Shown here in pieces: positions 7,830 to 18,461 of a DNA stretch of 64,000 nucleotides. The translations under genes were made by a program, and so were the position numbers. Origin of the DNA: Bifidobacterium sp. ESL0728 (lineage in GTDB: Bacteria > Actinomycetota > Actinomycetes > Actinomycetales > Bifidobacteriaceae); NCBI RefSeq assembly GCF_029392015.1, contig NZ_CP113925.1:1612001-1676000 (forward strand), given 5' to 3'. Every line of letters begins with the position of its first letter. Positions within the stretch are counted from its first letter, which is position 1. A model generated the notes under the pieces. That model saw only the letters and a program-made list of their open reading frames with translations, had not been told where the DNA came from and did no database searches.

Positions 7830-10211
7830 CTACATCTTGCGCATGTGCGGGACGGCGGAATCCTTGGCACCGGTGAGGCGATAGACGTCGAAGACGCCGT
7901 CGATCTTACGCACCGCACTCAACAGCGTGTTCATGTGCTGCGGATCGGCCATTTCGAAGGAGAACTGGCTGGTGGCCACGCGATCAGAACCGGTGGCGAC
8001 GGTGGCATTGATGATGTTGACGCCATGGTCGGAAAGCACCTGGGTGACGTCACTCAAGAGATGCGGGCGGTCAAGCGCCTCCACCTGGATCTTGACCATA
8101 AAGAGGCCCTTGGCGCTGGTCCAGGCGACCTCGACCACACGGTCCGGCTGCTGCTTCTTCAGGTTGAGCATATTCTGGCAGTCGGCACGATGCACCGAAA
8201 CGCCCTCGTTCTTGGTGATGAAGCCGAGAATCTTGTCACCGGGAACAGGAGTGCAGCAGCGGGCCAGCTTGACCCACACGCCTTCCACGCCCTTGACCGA
8301 AATGCCGAGCTTGTTGGTGTCGCGGCGGCGTTCGGCGTGCTTCAGGGGCAGCGCCTCCTGCTCAACGTCCTCTTCGACCTCGTCCTGCCCGGCGTCCTTG
8401 ACCAGGCGCGAGATGACGTTCTGCGTGGAGACCTGACCGTCACCGATGGCGGCGAACACGGCATCGGCGTTGTCGAAGTTGAGCTCGTCGGCCACACCGA
8501 CCAGCGCCTGCGGGGTCAAAAGGTTCGAGACCGGCAGGCTGCGCTTGCGCATCGCACGGGTGAGCTCGTCGCGGCCTTCGTCGATGGCCTCGCTGCGGCG
8601 TTCCTTGCTGAACCACTGACGAATCTTATTGCGCGCCTTCGGGCTCTTGACGAAGCTCAGCCAGTCACGCGAAGGTCCGGCGGTCTCCGACTTGGAGGTA
8701 AGCACCTCAACGGTATCGCCGCTTTCGAGCACGGTGTCGAGCGGGACGAGGCGGCCGTTGACGCGCGCGCCCATGGTGCGATGGCCCACTTCGGTATGCA
8801 CAGCGTAGGCGAAATCGACAGGTGTGGCGTTGGCCGGCAAGGAGATGATCTTGCCTTTCGGCGTGAAGACGTAGACTTCGGCGCTGCCCAGATCCTCTTT
8901 CAAGGAACCGAGGAATTCGTTGGAATCCGGTGTCTCGCTGGTCCAATCGGCCAGCTGTTGGATCCACTTGAGGTTGTCGGCCTCGCTTAAGTCCTGGTTT
9001 TCTTCGCTTTCACGTTTGCGGTCGCCCTTGTCCGGTTCGCTGAGCTTTCGTCCGGCCTGCCCGTTTTCCTTGTACTTCCAGTGGGCGGCGATGCCGAATT
9101 CACTGCGCCGGTGCATGTCCCAGGTACGGATCTGAATCTCGACGGGCTTGCCGCCGGGGCCGACAACCGTGGTGTGCAGGCTCTGATACATGTTCATCTT
9201 CGGCATGGCGATGTAGTCCTTGAACCTGCCGGGAATCGGGCTCCAGCGGGCGTGGACGGCGCCAAGCACCGCATAGCAGTCCTGAATGGTGTCGACGATG
9301 ATGCGCACGCCGACCAGGTCGTAGATGTTGGAGAAATCGTGGCCGCGCACGATCATCTTCTGATAGATCGAGAAATAGTCCTTCGGCCGGCCGGTGACGG
9401 TGGCCTTGATGTGCTGATCGGCAAGGTCCTCGTTGATCTCGCTGATGATCTGCTTGAGGTAGACGTCGCGCTGGCCGGCACGACGGTTGACAAGCACGAC
9501 GATCTCGTTGTAGATCTTCGGATAAAGGACCTTGAAGCTCAGTTCCTCAAGTTCCGTCTTGATGGCGTTCATGCCGAGCCTGTTGGCCAGAGGCGCATAG
9601 ACATCGAGGGTCTCGCGGGCCTTGCGCTGTGCGTTGGAAGGCTTGACATAACGCCAGGTGCGGGCGTTATGAAGACGGTCTGCCAGTTTGACGACGAGCA
9701 CACGCACATCGCGGCTCATGGCCACCACCATCTTGCGGATGGTCTCGGCCTGCGCCGAATCGCCGACCTCCATGTTGGTCAGTTTCGTGACCCCGTCGAC
9801 CAAGCCGGTGACGGTATCGCCGAATTCGGCACGACAATCGTCAAGCGTGTAATCCGTATCTTCGACGGTGTCGTGCAATAATCCTGCGGCAACAACCAAC
9901 GAGCCCATGCCAAGATCAGCAAGAATCTGGGCGACAGCCAGAGGATGAATGATGTAAGGCTCACCAGAACGGCGACGCTGGTTGCGGTGCTGCCAGACGG
10001 CCCTGCGGTAGGCGCGTTCGAGGATTGAAAGGTCGGCGTCGGGATGATGCGCACGGCAGGCGCGCACGATGGGCTGCAGCGGGTCAAGCGGGTCCGTGCT
10101 GATCTCGCAGCCCAGTATCCTCGCCGAATTGTTGTCCGAAACCGTATCGCCCATGCCCGCTCCCATCACCGTATCTGCGTTCATTCTATCTGATTGGAGG
10201 ACGGCCCACAC
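7830..10211 (-). CDS. rel: Bifunctional (p)ppGpp synthetase/hydrolase Rel
   Basis: Makes and degrades the stringent-response alarmone (p)ppGpp, controlled by stalled ribosomes. The 793-residue protein has the full long-RSH layout. An HD hydrolase domain has His89, the HD pair at 113-114 in HDTVEDTDY, and LADRLHNARTW. The synthetase domain has GRPKDYFSIYQK (274-285) and RFKD at 329-332, the charge pattern of bifunctional rather than synthetase-only enzymes. A TGS domain (about 455-515, VYVFTPKGKI) and a C-terminal ACT domain follow. The GTG start shares its first base with the dut stop (TAGTG), so translation is probably coupled. An ATG nine codons in is an alternative start. Confidence 0.96.
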   Translation of the reverse strand: MWAVLQSDRMNADTVMGAGMGDTVSDNNSARILGCEISTDPLDPLQPIVRACRAHHPDADLSILERAYRRAVWQHRNQRRRSGEPYIIHPLAVAQILADLGMGSLVVAAGLLHDTVEDTDYTLDDCRAEFGDTVTGLVDGVTKLTNMEVGDSAQAETIRKMVVAMSRDVRVLVVKLADRLHNARTWRYVKPSNAQRKARETLDVYAPLANRLGMNAIKTELEELSFKVLYPKIYNEIVVLVNRRAGQRDVYLKQIISEINEDLADQHIKATVTGRPKDYFSIYQKMIVRGHDFSNIYDLVGVRIIVDTIQDCYAVLGAVHARWSPIPGRFKDYIAMPKMNMYQSLHTTVVGPGGKPVEIQIRTWDMHRRSEFGIAAHWKYKENGQAGRKLSEPDKGDRKRESEENQDLSEADNLKWIQQLADWTSETPDSNEFLGSLKEDLGSAEVYVFTPKGKIISLPANATPVDFAYAVHTEVGHRTMGARVNGRLVPLDTVLESGDTVEVLTSKSETAGPSRDWLSFVKSPKARNKIRQWFSKERRSEAIDEGRDELTRAMRKRSLPVSNLLTPQALVGVADELNFDNADAVFAAIGDGQVSTQNVISRLVKDAGQDEVEEDVEQEALPLKHAERRRDTNKLGISVKGVEGVWVKLARCCTPVPGDKILGFITKNEGVSVHRADCQNMLNLKKQQPDRVVEVAWTSAKGLFMVKIQVEALDRPHLLSDVTQVLSDHGVNIINATVATGSDRVATSQFSFEMADPQHMNTLLSAVRKIDGVFDVYRLTGAKDSAVPHMRKM

Positions 10212-10690
10212 TAAATACTGGCCATCCCGGTGGAACCGAAGCCCCGCTCGGCCCGATCGCTGCCCGGCAACGTTGCGGCGGGGACGAACCTCGCCTCGAC
10301 GTAACGTTGGATAACCAGCTGCGCGATGCGGTCCCCGGCGTGCAAAACCGCCGTGTGCTCAGGGTCGAGGTTAATCAGAGGAACCTTGATTTCGCCACGG
10401 TATCCGGCATCGATGGTGCCCGGCGCGTTCAAAACCGTCAACCCCATCTTCACCGCCAGACCCGAACGCGGGTGTACAAGGCCGACGTAACCGTTGGGGA
10501 GCGCAATGGAAACGCCCGTGGGCACCAAGGCACGCTGAAACGGCTTGAGCTCAACGTCCTGCGTGCAGGTCAAATCGGCACCGGCGTCGCCCGCATGTGC
10601 GTAACGCAGGGCAGGCACGTTCCCATCGGCATCGGCCTTCAGCAGCACCTCGACGTTTTCCGGTTCGTTGTAGCTTTCGGCGTAGGCCAT
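10211..10690 (-). CDS. dut: Deoxyuridine 5'-triphosphate nucleotidohydrolase
   Basis: Hydrolyses dUTP to dUMP, keeping uracil out of DNA and supplying the dTMP precursor. The 159-residue protein is a standard trimeric dUTPase. Motif 1 is AGDAGADL, motif 2 PRSGLAVK, motif 3 NAPGTIDAGYRGEI, motif 4 GDRIAQLVI and motif 5 RAERGFGSTG at the C-terminus. I place the start at the ATG that overlaps the DUF4193 stop (TGATG), giving MAYAESYNEP. The same overlap style joins dut to rel, so the three genes form one coupled operon. Confidence 0.96.
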   Translation of the reverse strand: MAYAESYNEPENVEVLLKADADGNVPALRYAHAGDAGADLTCTQDVELKPFQRALVPTGVSIALPNGYVGLVHPRSGLAVKMGLTVLNAPGTIDAGYRGEIKVPLINLDPEHTAVLHAGDRIAQLVIQRYVEARFVPAATLPGSDRAERGFGSTGMASI

Positions 10691-10980
10691 CAGGCGGCGC
10701 ACTCCTTGCACACCGGGCCGTTGGCGCCCATGTGGTCAAGCTGGCTGCGGTGTTTGACGAGGAAACACTCCGAGCAGATGAATTCGTCACCCTGCATGGG
10801 GATGACGGTCACCGAAGAATCCTCATTGCTCAGGTCCGCACCGGGCAGCTCATAGTCCTCGGCGATGGCGTTCTCGTCGTCGTCGATGTCCTCGGCTGAA
10901 TCCCGGTTGCTCTTGCTCAACGCCTGAAGGGATTCCTCGTCCTCGTCCTTGTTGCGAGGAGAATCATAATCCTGAGCCAT
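10690..10980 (-). CDS. DUF4193 family protein (actinobacterial zinc-ribbon-like)
   Basis: A 96-residue acidic protein starting MAQDYDSPR. The N-terminal half is Asp/Glu-rich and probably disordered. The C-terminus has FICSECFLVKHRSQL and CKECAA, a CxxC...CxxC arrangement likely to bind zinc. It is a conserved actinobacterial family of unknown function, typically found next to dut. The ATG at 10980 has the ribosome binding site AGAAAGGA; an in-frame start 25 codons upstream lacks family similarity. It leads the dut-rel operon. Confidence 0.9.
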   Translation of the reverse strand: MAQDYDSPRNKDEDEESLQALSKSNRDSAEDIDDDENAIAEDYELPGADLSNEDSSVTVIPMQGDEFICSECFLVKHRSQLDHMGANGPVCKECAA

Positions 10981-11158
10981 CTCGCGGTCCTTTCTTGTTG
11001 GTTCACGGTATCTTATACCGATGGCATCCACGTCACAAATGTGTTTTACGGGCAAAAGGATACACGATTTAACAAATTCGTAAAGTACGACACGAGGGAC
11101 ATAATGGAATAAAGTAAAATTCTCGTAGTTTTATTTCCTGCAGGAAAGTGGTGCTCGC

Positions 11159-12421
11159 ATGTCAATCAGTTCAGTTGCGGATGCTCGGTTCGACCATGTC
11201 GACGAAGACGGCGAGCTCGTATTCGTATCGAAAGGATTGAAGTTCCGGATACCGGTGGATGACACACTGGAACACGCCATTTTGGAGGCCCGTCAGATCT
11301 TAAGCGAGACCGACGAAGCGAGTAACCCCGGAATGGCGCAAACCCTACCAATTTCAAGCATTCAGGCACTTATCCGTGCCGGTGCGCAACCCGACAAAGT
11401 CGCTGAGAAATACGGACTCAGCCAGGCGCTGGTACGGCGTTTTTCGGCCGCGGTCGAGACGGAAAAACAATACGCCATCGAGCAGTTCCTCGCGGTTTCC
11501 GCGCCGAAAGGAAGCAAGGTCCATTCCGTCGAAGAGCTCATCGCCCGCACACTCGCGGCCGCTCGCATCGGCATGGAATCCGTCAAGTGGGGCGCGACAC
11601 GCCGAGGACGCGAACCCTGGCTGATTACGGCAACATTCAGCACCCAGCGCAATCGCATACGGGCCGAGTGGACATGGAACATGCACGACAACACCGTGGA
11701 ATGCCAGAATGCGGCGGCGCAGATATTGCTTGGTGAGGGGGAAACGGCTCGGAGCGCCGATGAGTCCAATGACGCAGCGCAGGAGGCAACGGCGCAAAAC
11801 AGCGGTTCGGAACAATCAGGCGAAAATTCCGGGGAATCCGCTGCGGCAACACCTCAAACATCCATGAGCGGAAACAGTGATGAGGCGATGACCACTGCCG
11901 AATTTGCAACAAGCCAGTCCCTGCCCGGCGACTCCGTACGTTCCGCGCGAATTGCCAGCACCGTGGCATCGATGCAGGAAACGACGGAAAATGATACGCC
12001 TCAAACGGCTGGTTCACGAATTGCAACCGATTATGGCCATACGGGGCAGAAACGAGAAAACTCCGCCGGCCCTGATCCGGTATCGTTGCCATACCCTGCA
12101 CCGACCGCCAATCCGCAACCGTCTTTGCCTACCGCTTCAGCGCCCGATTCCGCCACAAACGCAACAGTGCCGGTCGATGCCCTGTCGTTGCCGCTACCCG
12201 ATCGAACCCCAACGGCACAACCTCAGATGTTTACCCCGTTCAACAACGATTCCATGCGACAGACGGAGAACGGCAACTCAGCCATCTCCCCCGTTGCCAA
12301 TGCTCAGCAAAGTATGCAAGAGACGAACGGCGGCAAGAATCAGGACGATCGCAAACACGGCAAGCGCAAGTCCGGTCGTTCCGCCGTACCCAGCTGGGAC
12401 GAGATCCTCTTCGGCGAATAA
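11159..12421 (+). CDS. sepH: Cell division protein SepH (DUF3071 family)
   Basis: An actinobacterial regulator that binds FtsZ and promotes Z-ring assembly. The 420-residue protein has the conserved N-terminal DUF3071 domain (about 1-190). Within it is a helix-turn-helix-like stretch with PDKVAEKYGLSQALVRRF and a conserved WGATRRGREPWLI. The remaining 230 residues are a Ser/Thr/Ala/Gln/Pro-rich disordered tail ending in a short conserved WDEILFGE, the expected architecture for SepH. It is divergent from DUF4193-dut-rel, an arrangement seen in other actinobacteria. ATG start with AGGAAAG upstream. Confidence 0.88.
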   Translation: MSISSVADARFDHVDEDGELVFVSKGLKFRIPVDDTLEHAILEARQILSETDEASNPGMAQTLPISSIQALIRAGAQPDKVAEKYGLSQALVRRFSAAVETEKQYAIEQFLAVSAPKGSKVHSVEELIARTLAAARIGMESVKWGATRRGREPWLITATFSTQRNRIRAEWTWNMHDNTVECQNAAAQILLGEGETARSADESNDAAQEATAQNSGSEQSGENSGESAAATPQTSMSGNSDEAMTTAEFATSQSLPGDSVRSARIASTVASMQETTENDTPQTAGSRIATDYGHTGQKRENSAGPDPVSLPYPAPTANPQPSLPTASAPDSATNATVPVDALSLPLPDRTPTAQPQMFTPFNNDSMRQTENGNSAISPVANAQQSMQETNGGKNQDDRKHGKRKSGRSAVPSWDEILFGE

Positions 12422-12569
12422 TTTCCCCAAGCCGCTGATAAAAGGCGATTACCAGCGATCAAAGCAGATCATCCGATCAATTACAAAGAGGTATCAGGCC
12501 AATCCAGCCAAGACGCAACGATTGCCACAGCCAAGACGACCATGGCAATCAAGCGAGGTCAATCAAAAA

Positions 12570-13766
12570 TTATGCGACATCAATCAGGGACGGAATCTCG
12601 CGCTCAAGATGGGTCAGCGAGCCATGAACGCCTTTGAGCCCCATTGCCCCCTCGCTCTGAGTGCGTGAATCCACGATAGTGGCGTTGCCTTTCGCGCAAA
12701 CGAGCACATCGCCGATCAATGGCCGCACTCGAGCCTCCACGTTGCCGTAAAGACCTTGTTCAACGGCAACGTCGCGGGTGAGGACCTCCGCACGATCGCC
12801 CAGTTCTTGCCGCCAACGCCCGGCCATGGCATCGATATCCGTATTGGGCTCGGCATACAACATTGTCATACGAGGTTCACCGGCGACCAAGGCGACGTCA
12901 CGCGTCAGATTCTCCCGATTCGCGATATCGATCTGGTGCTCGAAATCGACCTCGACCATGCCATGATCGGCGACAACCACCATCAGGGTGCCGGGTTTCA
13001 ACCCACGTCTCAACGCCTGCAGCTGTTCATCCGTATTTTCCAAGGCGCTGGCCCATTCCTCGCTGAACGGACCATAGTGATGACCGGCCTTGTCGACATC
13101 GTCAATATAGTAATACGTAATTCCGGGTTTGGCGGCGGCTTTGGCAGCGGCACGCACACGAAGCTCCTCATGTCGCGATCCCTGATATTCCGGGCCTCGC
13201 AAGGCAGCACGAGTGAGAGCCGAATGGGCGAATTTCGGCAAACCCACGCTGGTGACGCGCACACCATCCGCGACAAGACGTTCGAAAATCGTGGGCTGTT
13301 GTTGCAAATCCTGCGGATCGGGAGCGCCGGCAAAGCTGATAAGCTGGCATACCTCCCCCGTTTCCTGATTGCGTTGGGTGAAGCCGGTCATGCCGGTCAT
13401 ACCCGGGCAAGTACCAGTGCCGAAAGCGCCCATGACAATCGGCGTGGTGCTCGGGATACAGGTCGCTATCGGATTTGCATTACATTTCTGGTTCATCAGA
13501 CCGCGCAGATACGGGGCGTGCCCGGCACGCATGGCGAGGTTCCAGAAACCCAAACCATCCACCAAGACGATGACCGCTGACTCGGCTTTGGGAAAGCCCA
13601 AAGCCACCCTCGCGGCCTCCGGGTCGGGATGAATGGAAGTCGACATCGGGTGCCCGATGACGGCGCTCAAAGCCGGCAGAACCGCCGAAATATGACGAGA
13701 GCTGCCATACGCATCGATTCGGCGGAATTTCAGCAGTTCATCCATTGGCTCGACTTCAACACTCAT
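12570..13766 (-). CDS. Alkaline phosphatase superfamily phosphodiesterase (nucleotide pyrophosphatase type)
   Basis: A 398-residue metal-dependent hydrolase of the alkaline phosphatase/NPP superfamily. Metal-ligand motifs appear in the expected order: VIVLVDGLGFWN (first Asp), PSTTPIVM with the Thr nucleophile position, YYIDDVDKAGHHYGP (Asp and His), VVADHGMVEVD (Asp-His) and GVHGSLTHLE (His) near the C-terminus. There is no signal peptide, so it acts in the cytoplasm or at the membrane. Homologues often neighbour sepH in actinobacteria. The physiological substrate is unknown. It is convergent with sepH across a 148-base gap with only a weak hairpin. Confidence 0.85.
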   Translation of the reverse strand: MSVEVEPMDELLKFRRIDAYGSSRHISAVLPALSAVIGHPMSTSIHPDPEAARVALGFPKAESAVIVLVDGLGFWNLAMRAGHAPYLRGLMNQKCNANPIATCIPSTTPIVMGAFGTGTCPGMTGMTGFTQRNQETGEVCQLISFAGAPDPQDLQQQPTIFERLVADGVRVTSVGLPKFAHSALTRAALRGPEYQGSRHEELRVRAAAKAAAKPGITYYYIDDVDKAGHHYGPFSEEWASALENTDEQLQALRRGLKPGTLMVVVADHGMVEVDFEHQIDIANRENLTRDVALVAGEPRMTMLYAEPNTDIDAMAGRWRQELGDRAEVLTRDVAVEQGLYGNVEARVRPLIGDVLVCAKGNATIVDSRTQSEGAMGLKGVHGSLTHLEREIPSLIDVA

Positions 13767-14036
13767 GACTCCATTGAATCACCGCGCGCCGAAAAGCGAG
13801 GTTCACAAAAATGTGTCCCATCGAAATTCTATGAGTCAAGCGAACAAAACCGCACATCCCCTATAACCTGCAACTTCAATGATTTCAACGATTCATGGAT
13901 TAATACAACACGTTTAAGCTGACAAAATTTTTATCTCATTAAAAAACGTGAGGCTGCCCAGCAATCCAAAACCTCGACAAGGGCAACCGGTATGATAAAG
14001 CGGATTGTCTTTTAGCAGATAGAGGTGCTTTTCAGT

Positions 14037-16781
14037 ATGGCTCAACGTCGCAAAACGGCCAAACCAGCCTATGACCCGCACACGGTCAAGGAGAACATCG
14101 TCGAAACGCCGCTCGACGAGGAAATGAGCAAATCATTCCTTGAGTACGCCTATTCGGTGATTTACGCGCGAGCACTCCCCGACGCGCGCGACGGCCTCAA
14201 ACCGGTGCAGCGACGCATCATCTACCAGATGGGCCAGATGAACCTGACCCCCGACAAGCCTTATATGAAATCCGCCCGCGCCGTCGGCGAGGTGATGGGC
14301 AAGCTGCACCCGCACGGCGACTCCTCCATTTACGAGGCCATGGTGCGTTTGGCGCAGCCGTTCGCCATGCGTCTGCCGCTGGTGGACGGGCACGGCAATT
14401 TCGGCTCGCTTGACGACGGACCGGCGGCCTCGCGTTACACCGAAGCACGGCTTGCTCCTGCTGCATTGGGAATGAATGCGGATATCGATGAAGATACCGT
14501 TGATTTCTCCCCCAACTACGACAACAAGTTGAAGGAACCGGACGTGCTGCCGGCCGCCATCCCGAATTTGCTTGTCAACGGCGCTTCCGGCATTGCGGTG
14601 GGCATGGCCACCAATATGGCCACGCACAATCTCGGCGAAGTGGTCGCCGCCGCGAAATACCTGATGAAGCACCCCGACGCCACGCTTGACGAACTGATGG
14701 ACTATGTGCCCGGGCCGGACTGGCCGGGCGGCGGCATCATCATCGGACGTGACGGCATCCGTGAAGCCTACGAAACCGGACGCGGAACGCTGACCACACG
14801 CTCAGCCACCCACATCGAAAACGTGACCGCACGCAAGAAGGCCATCGTGGTGACCGAACTGCCGTTCATGGTCGGCCCGGAACGTGTGCTCGAACGCATT
14901 TCGGAAGGCGTGAAGAACCACCATATCGAAGGTGTTTCCGGTGCCATCGACTTGACCGATCGGCACAACGGCACTCGCATCGTCATCGAAATCAAAACCG
15001 GTTTCGACCCCAATGCCGTGCTCGCCCAGCTCTTCAAGAACACGCCGCTGGAAGACAACTTCACCATGAACAACGTGGCGCTGGTGCACGGCCGGCCGCA
15101 CACCATGGGCTTGAAGGAGATGCTCGAAGTCTGGGTGGAGCACCGGCGCAACGTCATTCACCGGCGCAGCGAATACCGGCTGCGCAAGGCGCAGGAACGG
15201 CTGCACTTGGTCGAAGGCATGCTGCTGGCGATGGTCGACATCGACGAGGTCATCCAGGTCATTCGCACCTCCGACAACGCCGACGCCGCCAAGACTCGAC
15301 TCATGGCCGTCTTCGACCTGGACGAGATCCAAGCACAATATATTCTCGACCTTCGTCTGCGCAGACTTACCAAGATGAGCCGTATCGAGCTTGAGGCAGA
15401 GCAGGACGACTTGAAAAAGCAGATCGACGAGCTCAATGCCATCCTTGCCTCGGGCGAACGGCTTGATGAGGTCATCGTTTCCGAAATGGACGAAGCCGTG
15501 GAAAAGTGGGGCGACCCGCGCCGCACGGTACTGCTCGAACGTCACGAGGACGGTAGCCTGACGCCGGTGCGTTCGCTGGCTTCATCCGGAACTGCTGCCG
15601 ATAGCGCCAGCGCCAATCCGGATTCCTCCGCCTTGGCCGCCATCCGCGTGGAGAACACTATTTCCCAAGCGGCACAGGACGTTGAAGCCGCAAAGAAAGC
15701 CAAGAAGGCCGGCAAGGTCGAGGAAGCAACCGCAGCACTGCGGCTGGATGACGAACCTTGCACCGTGATGCTCAGCGCCACCGGGCTCATCGCCCGCACC
15801 TCGCCGAGCGCCGTTGACCTTTGGCAGACACGTGAGGCCAACGGGAAGCGTGCACACGATGACCAAATCGTCTCCATTTTCGCCAGCACAACGCTTTCCA
15901 GCTACGGGCTCATTACCTCTGCAGGTCGTCTGGTTCTGGCCCATGTTGCCGATCTGCCGTCACTGCCCGCAAACGAAAATCTCAATGTTTCCGGCGGCGT
16001 GAACGCCGACGAATTGCTCGGTATGACCACCAGCACCGAGCCTGTTTCGGGCGAACATGTCGTAGCAGCCATCGCCATGAGCGATGTTTCCGGCAAGGCC
16101 GAATCCGCGGATTCGCGCGACGGCAATGCTAGCAGCTCCAATGCCGCCACCACCCCGCTGGCCATCGGTACCCGCAAGGGCATCGTCAAGCGCTGGAACC
16201 GCGAATCTCCCAGCACCATGGACTCCTGGCCCGTTATCGACTTGAAGGACGGAGACACCGTCGTATTCGCGGCGCCCGCAGCCGATGACGACCGTATCGT
16301 CTTCATCTCTTCCGATTCCTCGCTGTTGACCTTCGAAGCCAATGTCGTGCGCCCACAGGGACGTACCGCAGGTGGCATGAACGGCATCAGGTTGGCCGAC
16401 GGACAGCATGTCGTGGCCTTCAACGTCGTTCCGGCCGGCAAGATCGCCTGGACTTATGATGAAGGCGAAAACGGCCTGTATTCGGCCTCCGGAGCCGTCG
16501 TACTCACCGTGGCCGGCGATGACGCGGCCCTGCCCGGAACCGAAACCGGAGCGGCCAAGGTGACCCCGCTGGAGATGTACCCGACCAAGGGACGCGGCAC
16601 CGGCGGCGTACGTTCGCAGCGCTTCCTCAAGGGCCAGAACATTCTGACCTGCGCCGCCATCGGCACCTATCCGCTATACGCCAGCACCTCCGGCGGAACA
16701 CCCGTCGAACTGCCCAAGCCGGACATGCGCCGCGACGCTTCAGGTGTGGATCTCCCCGCACCTATCGAATACGTGGCATAA
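14037..16781 (+). CDS. parC: DNA topoisomerase IV subunit A
   Basis: DNA-cleaving subunit of a type IIA topoisomerase that decatenates sister chromosomes, partnered with ParE at 25255-27741. The 914-residue protein has an N-terminal winged-helix/tower domain with the catalytic tyrosine in [10 protein letters not shown] (Tyr134). The quinolone-resistance region reads [10 protein letters not shown], with Ser96 and Glu100 in the usual sensitive-type positions. A C-terminal beta-pinwheel follows, with degenerate blades such as [14 protein letters not shown] and [13 protein letters not shown] use the ATG preceded by AGAGGTG rather than the GTG four codons upstream, because that GTG overlaps the ribosome binding site. 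Confidence 0.93.
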   Translation: MAQRRKTAKPAYDPHTVKENIVETPLDEEMSKSFLEYAYSVIYARALPDARDGLKPVQRRIIYQMGQMNLTPDKPYMKSARAVGEVMGKLHPHGDSSIYEAMVRLAQPFAMRLPLVDGHGNFGSLDDGPAASRYTEARLAPAALGMNADIDEDTVDFSPNYDNKLKEPDVLPAAIPNLLVNGASGIAVGMATNMATHNLGEVVAAAKYLMKHPDATLDELMDYVPGPDWPGGGIIIGRDGIREAYETGRGTLTTRSATHIENVTARKKAIVVTELPFMVGPERVLERISEGVKNHHIEGVSGAIDLTDRHNGTRIVIEIKTGFDPNAVLAQLFKNTPLEDNFTMNNVALVHGRPHTMGLKEMLEVWVEHRRNVIHRRSEYRLRKAQERLHLVEGMLLAMVDIDEVIQVIRTSDNADAAKTRLMAVFDLDEIQAQYILDLRLRRLTKMSRIELEAEQDDLKKQIDELNAILASGERLDEVIVSEMDEAVEKWGDPRRTVLLERHEDGSLTPVRSLASSGTAADSASANPDSSALAAIRVENTISQAAQDVEAAKKAKKAGKVEEATAALRLDDEPCTVMLSATGLIARTSPSAVDLWQTREANGKRAHDDQIVSIFASTTLSSYGLITSAGRLVLAHVADLPSLPANENLNVSGGVNADELLGMTTSTEPVSGEHVVAAIAMSDVSGKAESADSRDGNASSSNAATTPLAIGTRKGIVKRWNRESPSTMDSWPVIDLKDGDTVVFAAPAADDDRIVFISSDSSLLTFEANVVRPQGRTAGGMNGIRLADGQHVVAFNVVPAGKIAWTYDEGENGLYSASGAVVLTVAGDDAALPGTETGAAKVTPLEMYPTKGRGTGGVRSQRFLKGQNILTCAAIGTYPLYASTSGGTPVELPKPDMRRDASGVDLPAPIEYVA

Positions 16782-16799
16782 AAGTGGATTAATCATCCA

Positions 16800-16848
16800 T
16801 GTGGTCGCAATCTGAATTTTCCATCCAGATTGCGACCACATTATTTTT
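16800..16848 (+). terminator. Intrinsic terminator after parC
   Basis: A perfect 15-bp stem, TGTGGTCGCAATCTG (16800-16814) against CAGATTGCGACCACA (16826-16840), followed by TTATTTTT. It begins 18 bases after the stop codon. Confidence 0.92.
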
Positions 16849-16907
16849 CGATGACCACCTATGCAACACTCCTATCCCGTTAGGGTTTTATATGAAAGCA
16901 CAAATTG

Positions 16908-18203
16908 TCATAATGAAGGCTCTTTCTTTTTGAACGACACAATCAGCAGCAGTGAGCAAGCCGCAAGAGGCAGACAGAGAAGCGACACTCCGGAAATTCC
17001 GTTGCACACCTTGATGAGCCATCCACCAACCCACGAACCCAACAATGACGCAATGCCGGAGAATGTGCTGGTCCATCCGTACGCACGCGCCAACATAGAA
17101 CCCGCAGCACGGATCTTCCCCGTCAACAGGTCAAGTGTCGGACTGATCAACAGCTCCGAAAGGCTGAAAGACAGGGCGAAAACCACGACCTGCAGCGCAT
17201 TGGTCGGAGCCAGCAAGACACCGAACGCGCACACAAAGCACGCGAATCCCAAAAGCAGAATCGTCGTGTCCCTCACTTTGCCGAGCGCATGCACCAGCAA
17301 GGGATATTGCAAAAGAAGGATGAAGACCGCATTGCCCATATACACCGCATTGGACGCAGTCTGCGTATGGAACCCCGCGTAGGAACCGATGGGCACGACC
17401 AACGACCACTGCGCATAGACGGTCCAGTAGATAAAAGTCAACACCAGCAGAATCGGGAAGGCGCTGTCACGGCCGAACAGCTTCCGGCCCTGCTCACGCC
17501 GGTCTTGCGCAATCGATGAATTCTTGGATGCTTTGCGCGATTCCTCCTCTGGCGGACTGAATCTCAGCAAGGTCATCAGCAGCGCAAGAACGGCATACAG
17601 CGCAATCGATACGAATACCAGACGCCTGAACCCCAACAGCGCAAACAGGCCAGCGCCGACCGCTGGGCCCACCAATGCGCCCGAGTTCACGGCCATCGAT
17701 CGCAAGGTCACCATCCTACGCGATGTGGCGCGGCGCATCAGTTCCGTTTTGACCGCCAGGCTGGCACTGCTGCTTCCCAGCGACGCCGCAGCGGAACACA
17801 CCAAGTAAACAGGCAACGTGGCATTGGTGGCGAACACGGCCAACCCGCCGGCACGCAAGGCAAGACCAGCGACCGCGATGGGCTTCGCCCCGGTTCTCGA
17901 CATGACCTGCCCGCAGACCGACGAACACAACGGGCCGACCCCGGACAGTACACCGAGAATGAGGCCGGCGTTAGCGGCATCAAACCCCTGTTTCAGCAAC
18001 TGGACAGTCATCAACGGATAGAGCATATAGGTCGTCATTCCGGTGACCACGACGACAAGCAGCAGCGAATAACCACGATCCTCACTCGTCATCGCTACCG
18101 ACCCCGACCGTTTTGACAACCGAAATTGCCTTATCCTGCGCCAGACCGGCATTGTGGCCGCTCGCAATTGCATTTTCCATTCGCGACCGGCAAGTTCCAA
18201 CAT
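16908..18203 (-). CDS. Major facilitator superfamily transporter
   Basis: A membrane transporter of about 431 residues with roughly twelve hydrophobic segments and the loop-2 pattern CGQVMSRTGAKP expected for MFS drug or metabolite exporters. A charged loop (about residues 215-250, EEESRKASKNSS) separates the two halves. The substrate is not predictable. The start is uncertain. The first 37 residues are strongly basic and no good ribosome binding site precedes the outermost ATG; the ATG at 18092 (MTSEDRGYSLLL) would put the first helix directly at the N-terminus. It is convergent with parC. Confidence 0.82.
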   Translation of the reverse strand: MLELAGREWKMQLRAATMPVWRRIRQFRLSKRSGSVAMTSEDRGYSLLLVVVVTGMTTYMLYPLMTVQLLKQGFDAANAGLILGVLSGVGPLCSSVCGQVMSRTGAKPIAVAGLALRAGGLAVFATNATLPVYLVCSAAASLGSSSASLAVKTELMRRATSRRMVTLRSMAVNSGALVGPAVGAGLFALLGFRRLVFVSIALYAVLALLMTLLRFSPPEEESRKASKNSSIAQDRREQGRKLFGRDSAFPILLVLTFIYWTVYAQWSLVVPIGSYAGFHTQTASNAVYMGNAVFILLLQYPLLVHALGKVRDTTILLLGFACFVCAFGVLLAPTNALQVVVFALSFSLSELLISPTLDLLTGKIRAAGSMLARAYGWTSTFSGIASLLGSWVGGWLIKVCNGISGVSLLCLPLAACSLLLIVSFKKKEPSL

Positions 18204-18461
18204 CGCAATTTTTTGCCAATACTTCCAAATGAGAATTGCATACCGCAGCAGCTTCAGCCATCTTGCCCATACAGAACATATTTTTGATAGAAGGCAGAAT
18301 TACCGACACCTTAACCATCTTCTTCAATAGTATTACGGTGCCGTTTACAGTACACACACCACCAGTTGCATGTACCAGAATGATGTTCGTAACGATATCA
18401 CAAACTCAATGGATACTCAATTCCGGCCATTTTCGGTTGCCTGCCAATTATCCATTTATGA

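Noticed and set aside
18082..18357. A 91-codon cysteine-containing reading frame upstream of and overlapping the MFS transporter gene
   Set aside because: It overlaps the transporter N-terminus in another frame, has no ribosome binding site or recognisable family, and its codon use is unlike the neighbours.
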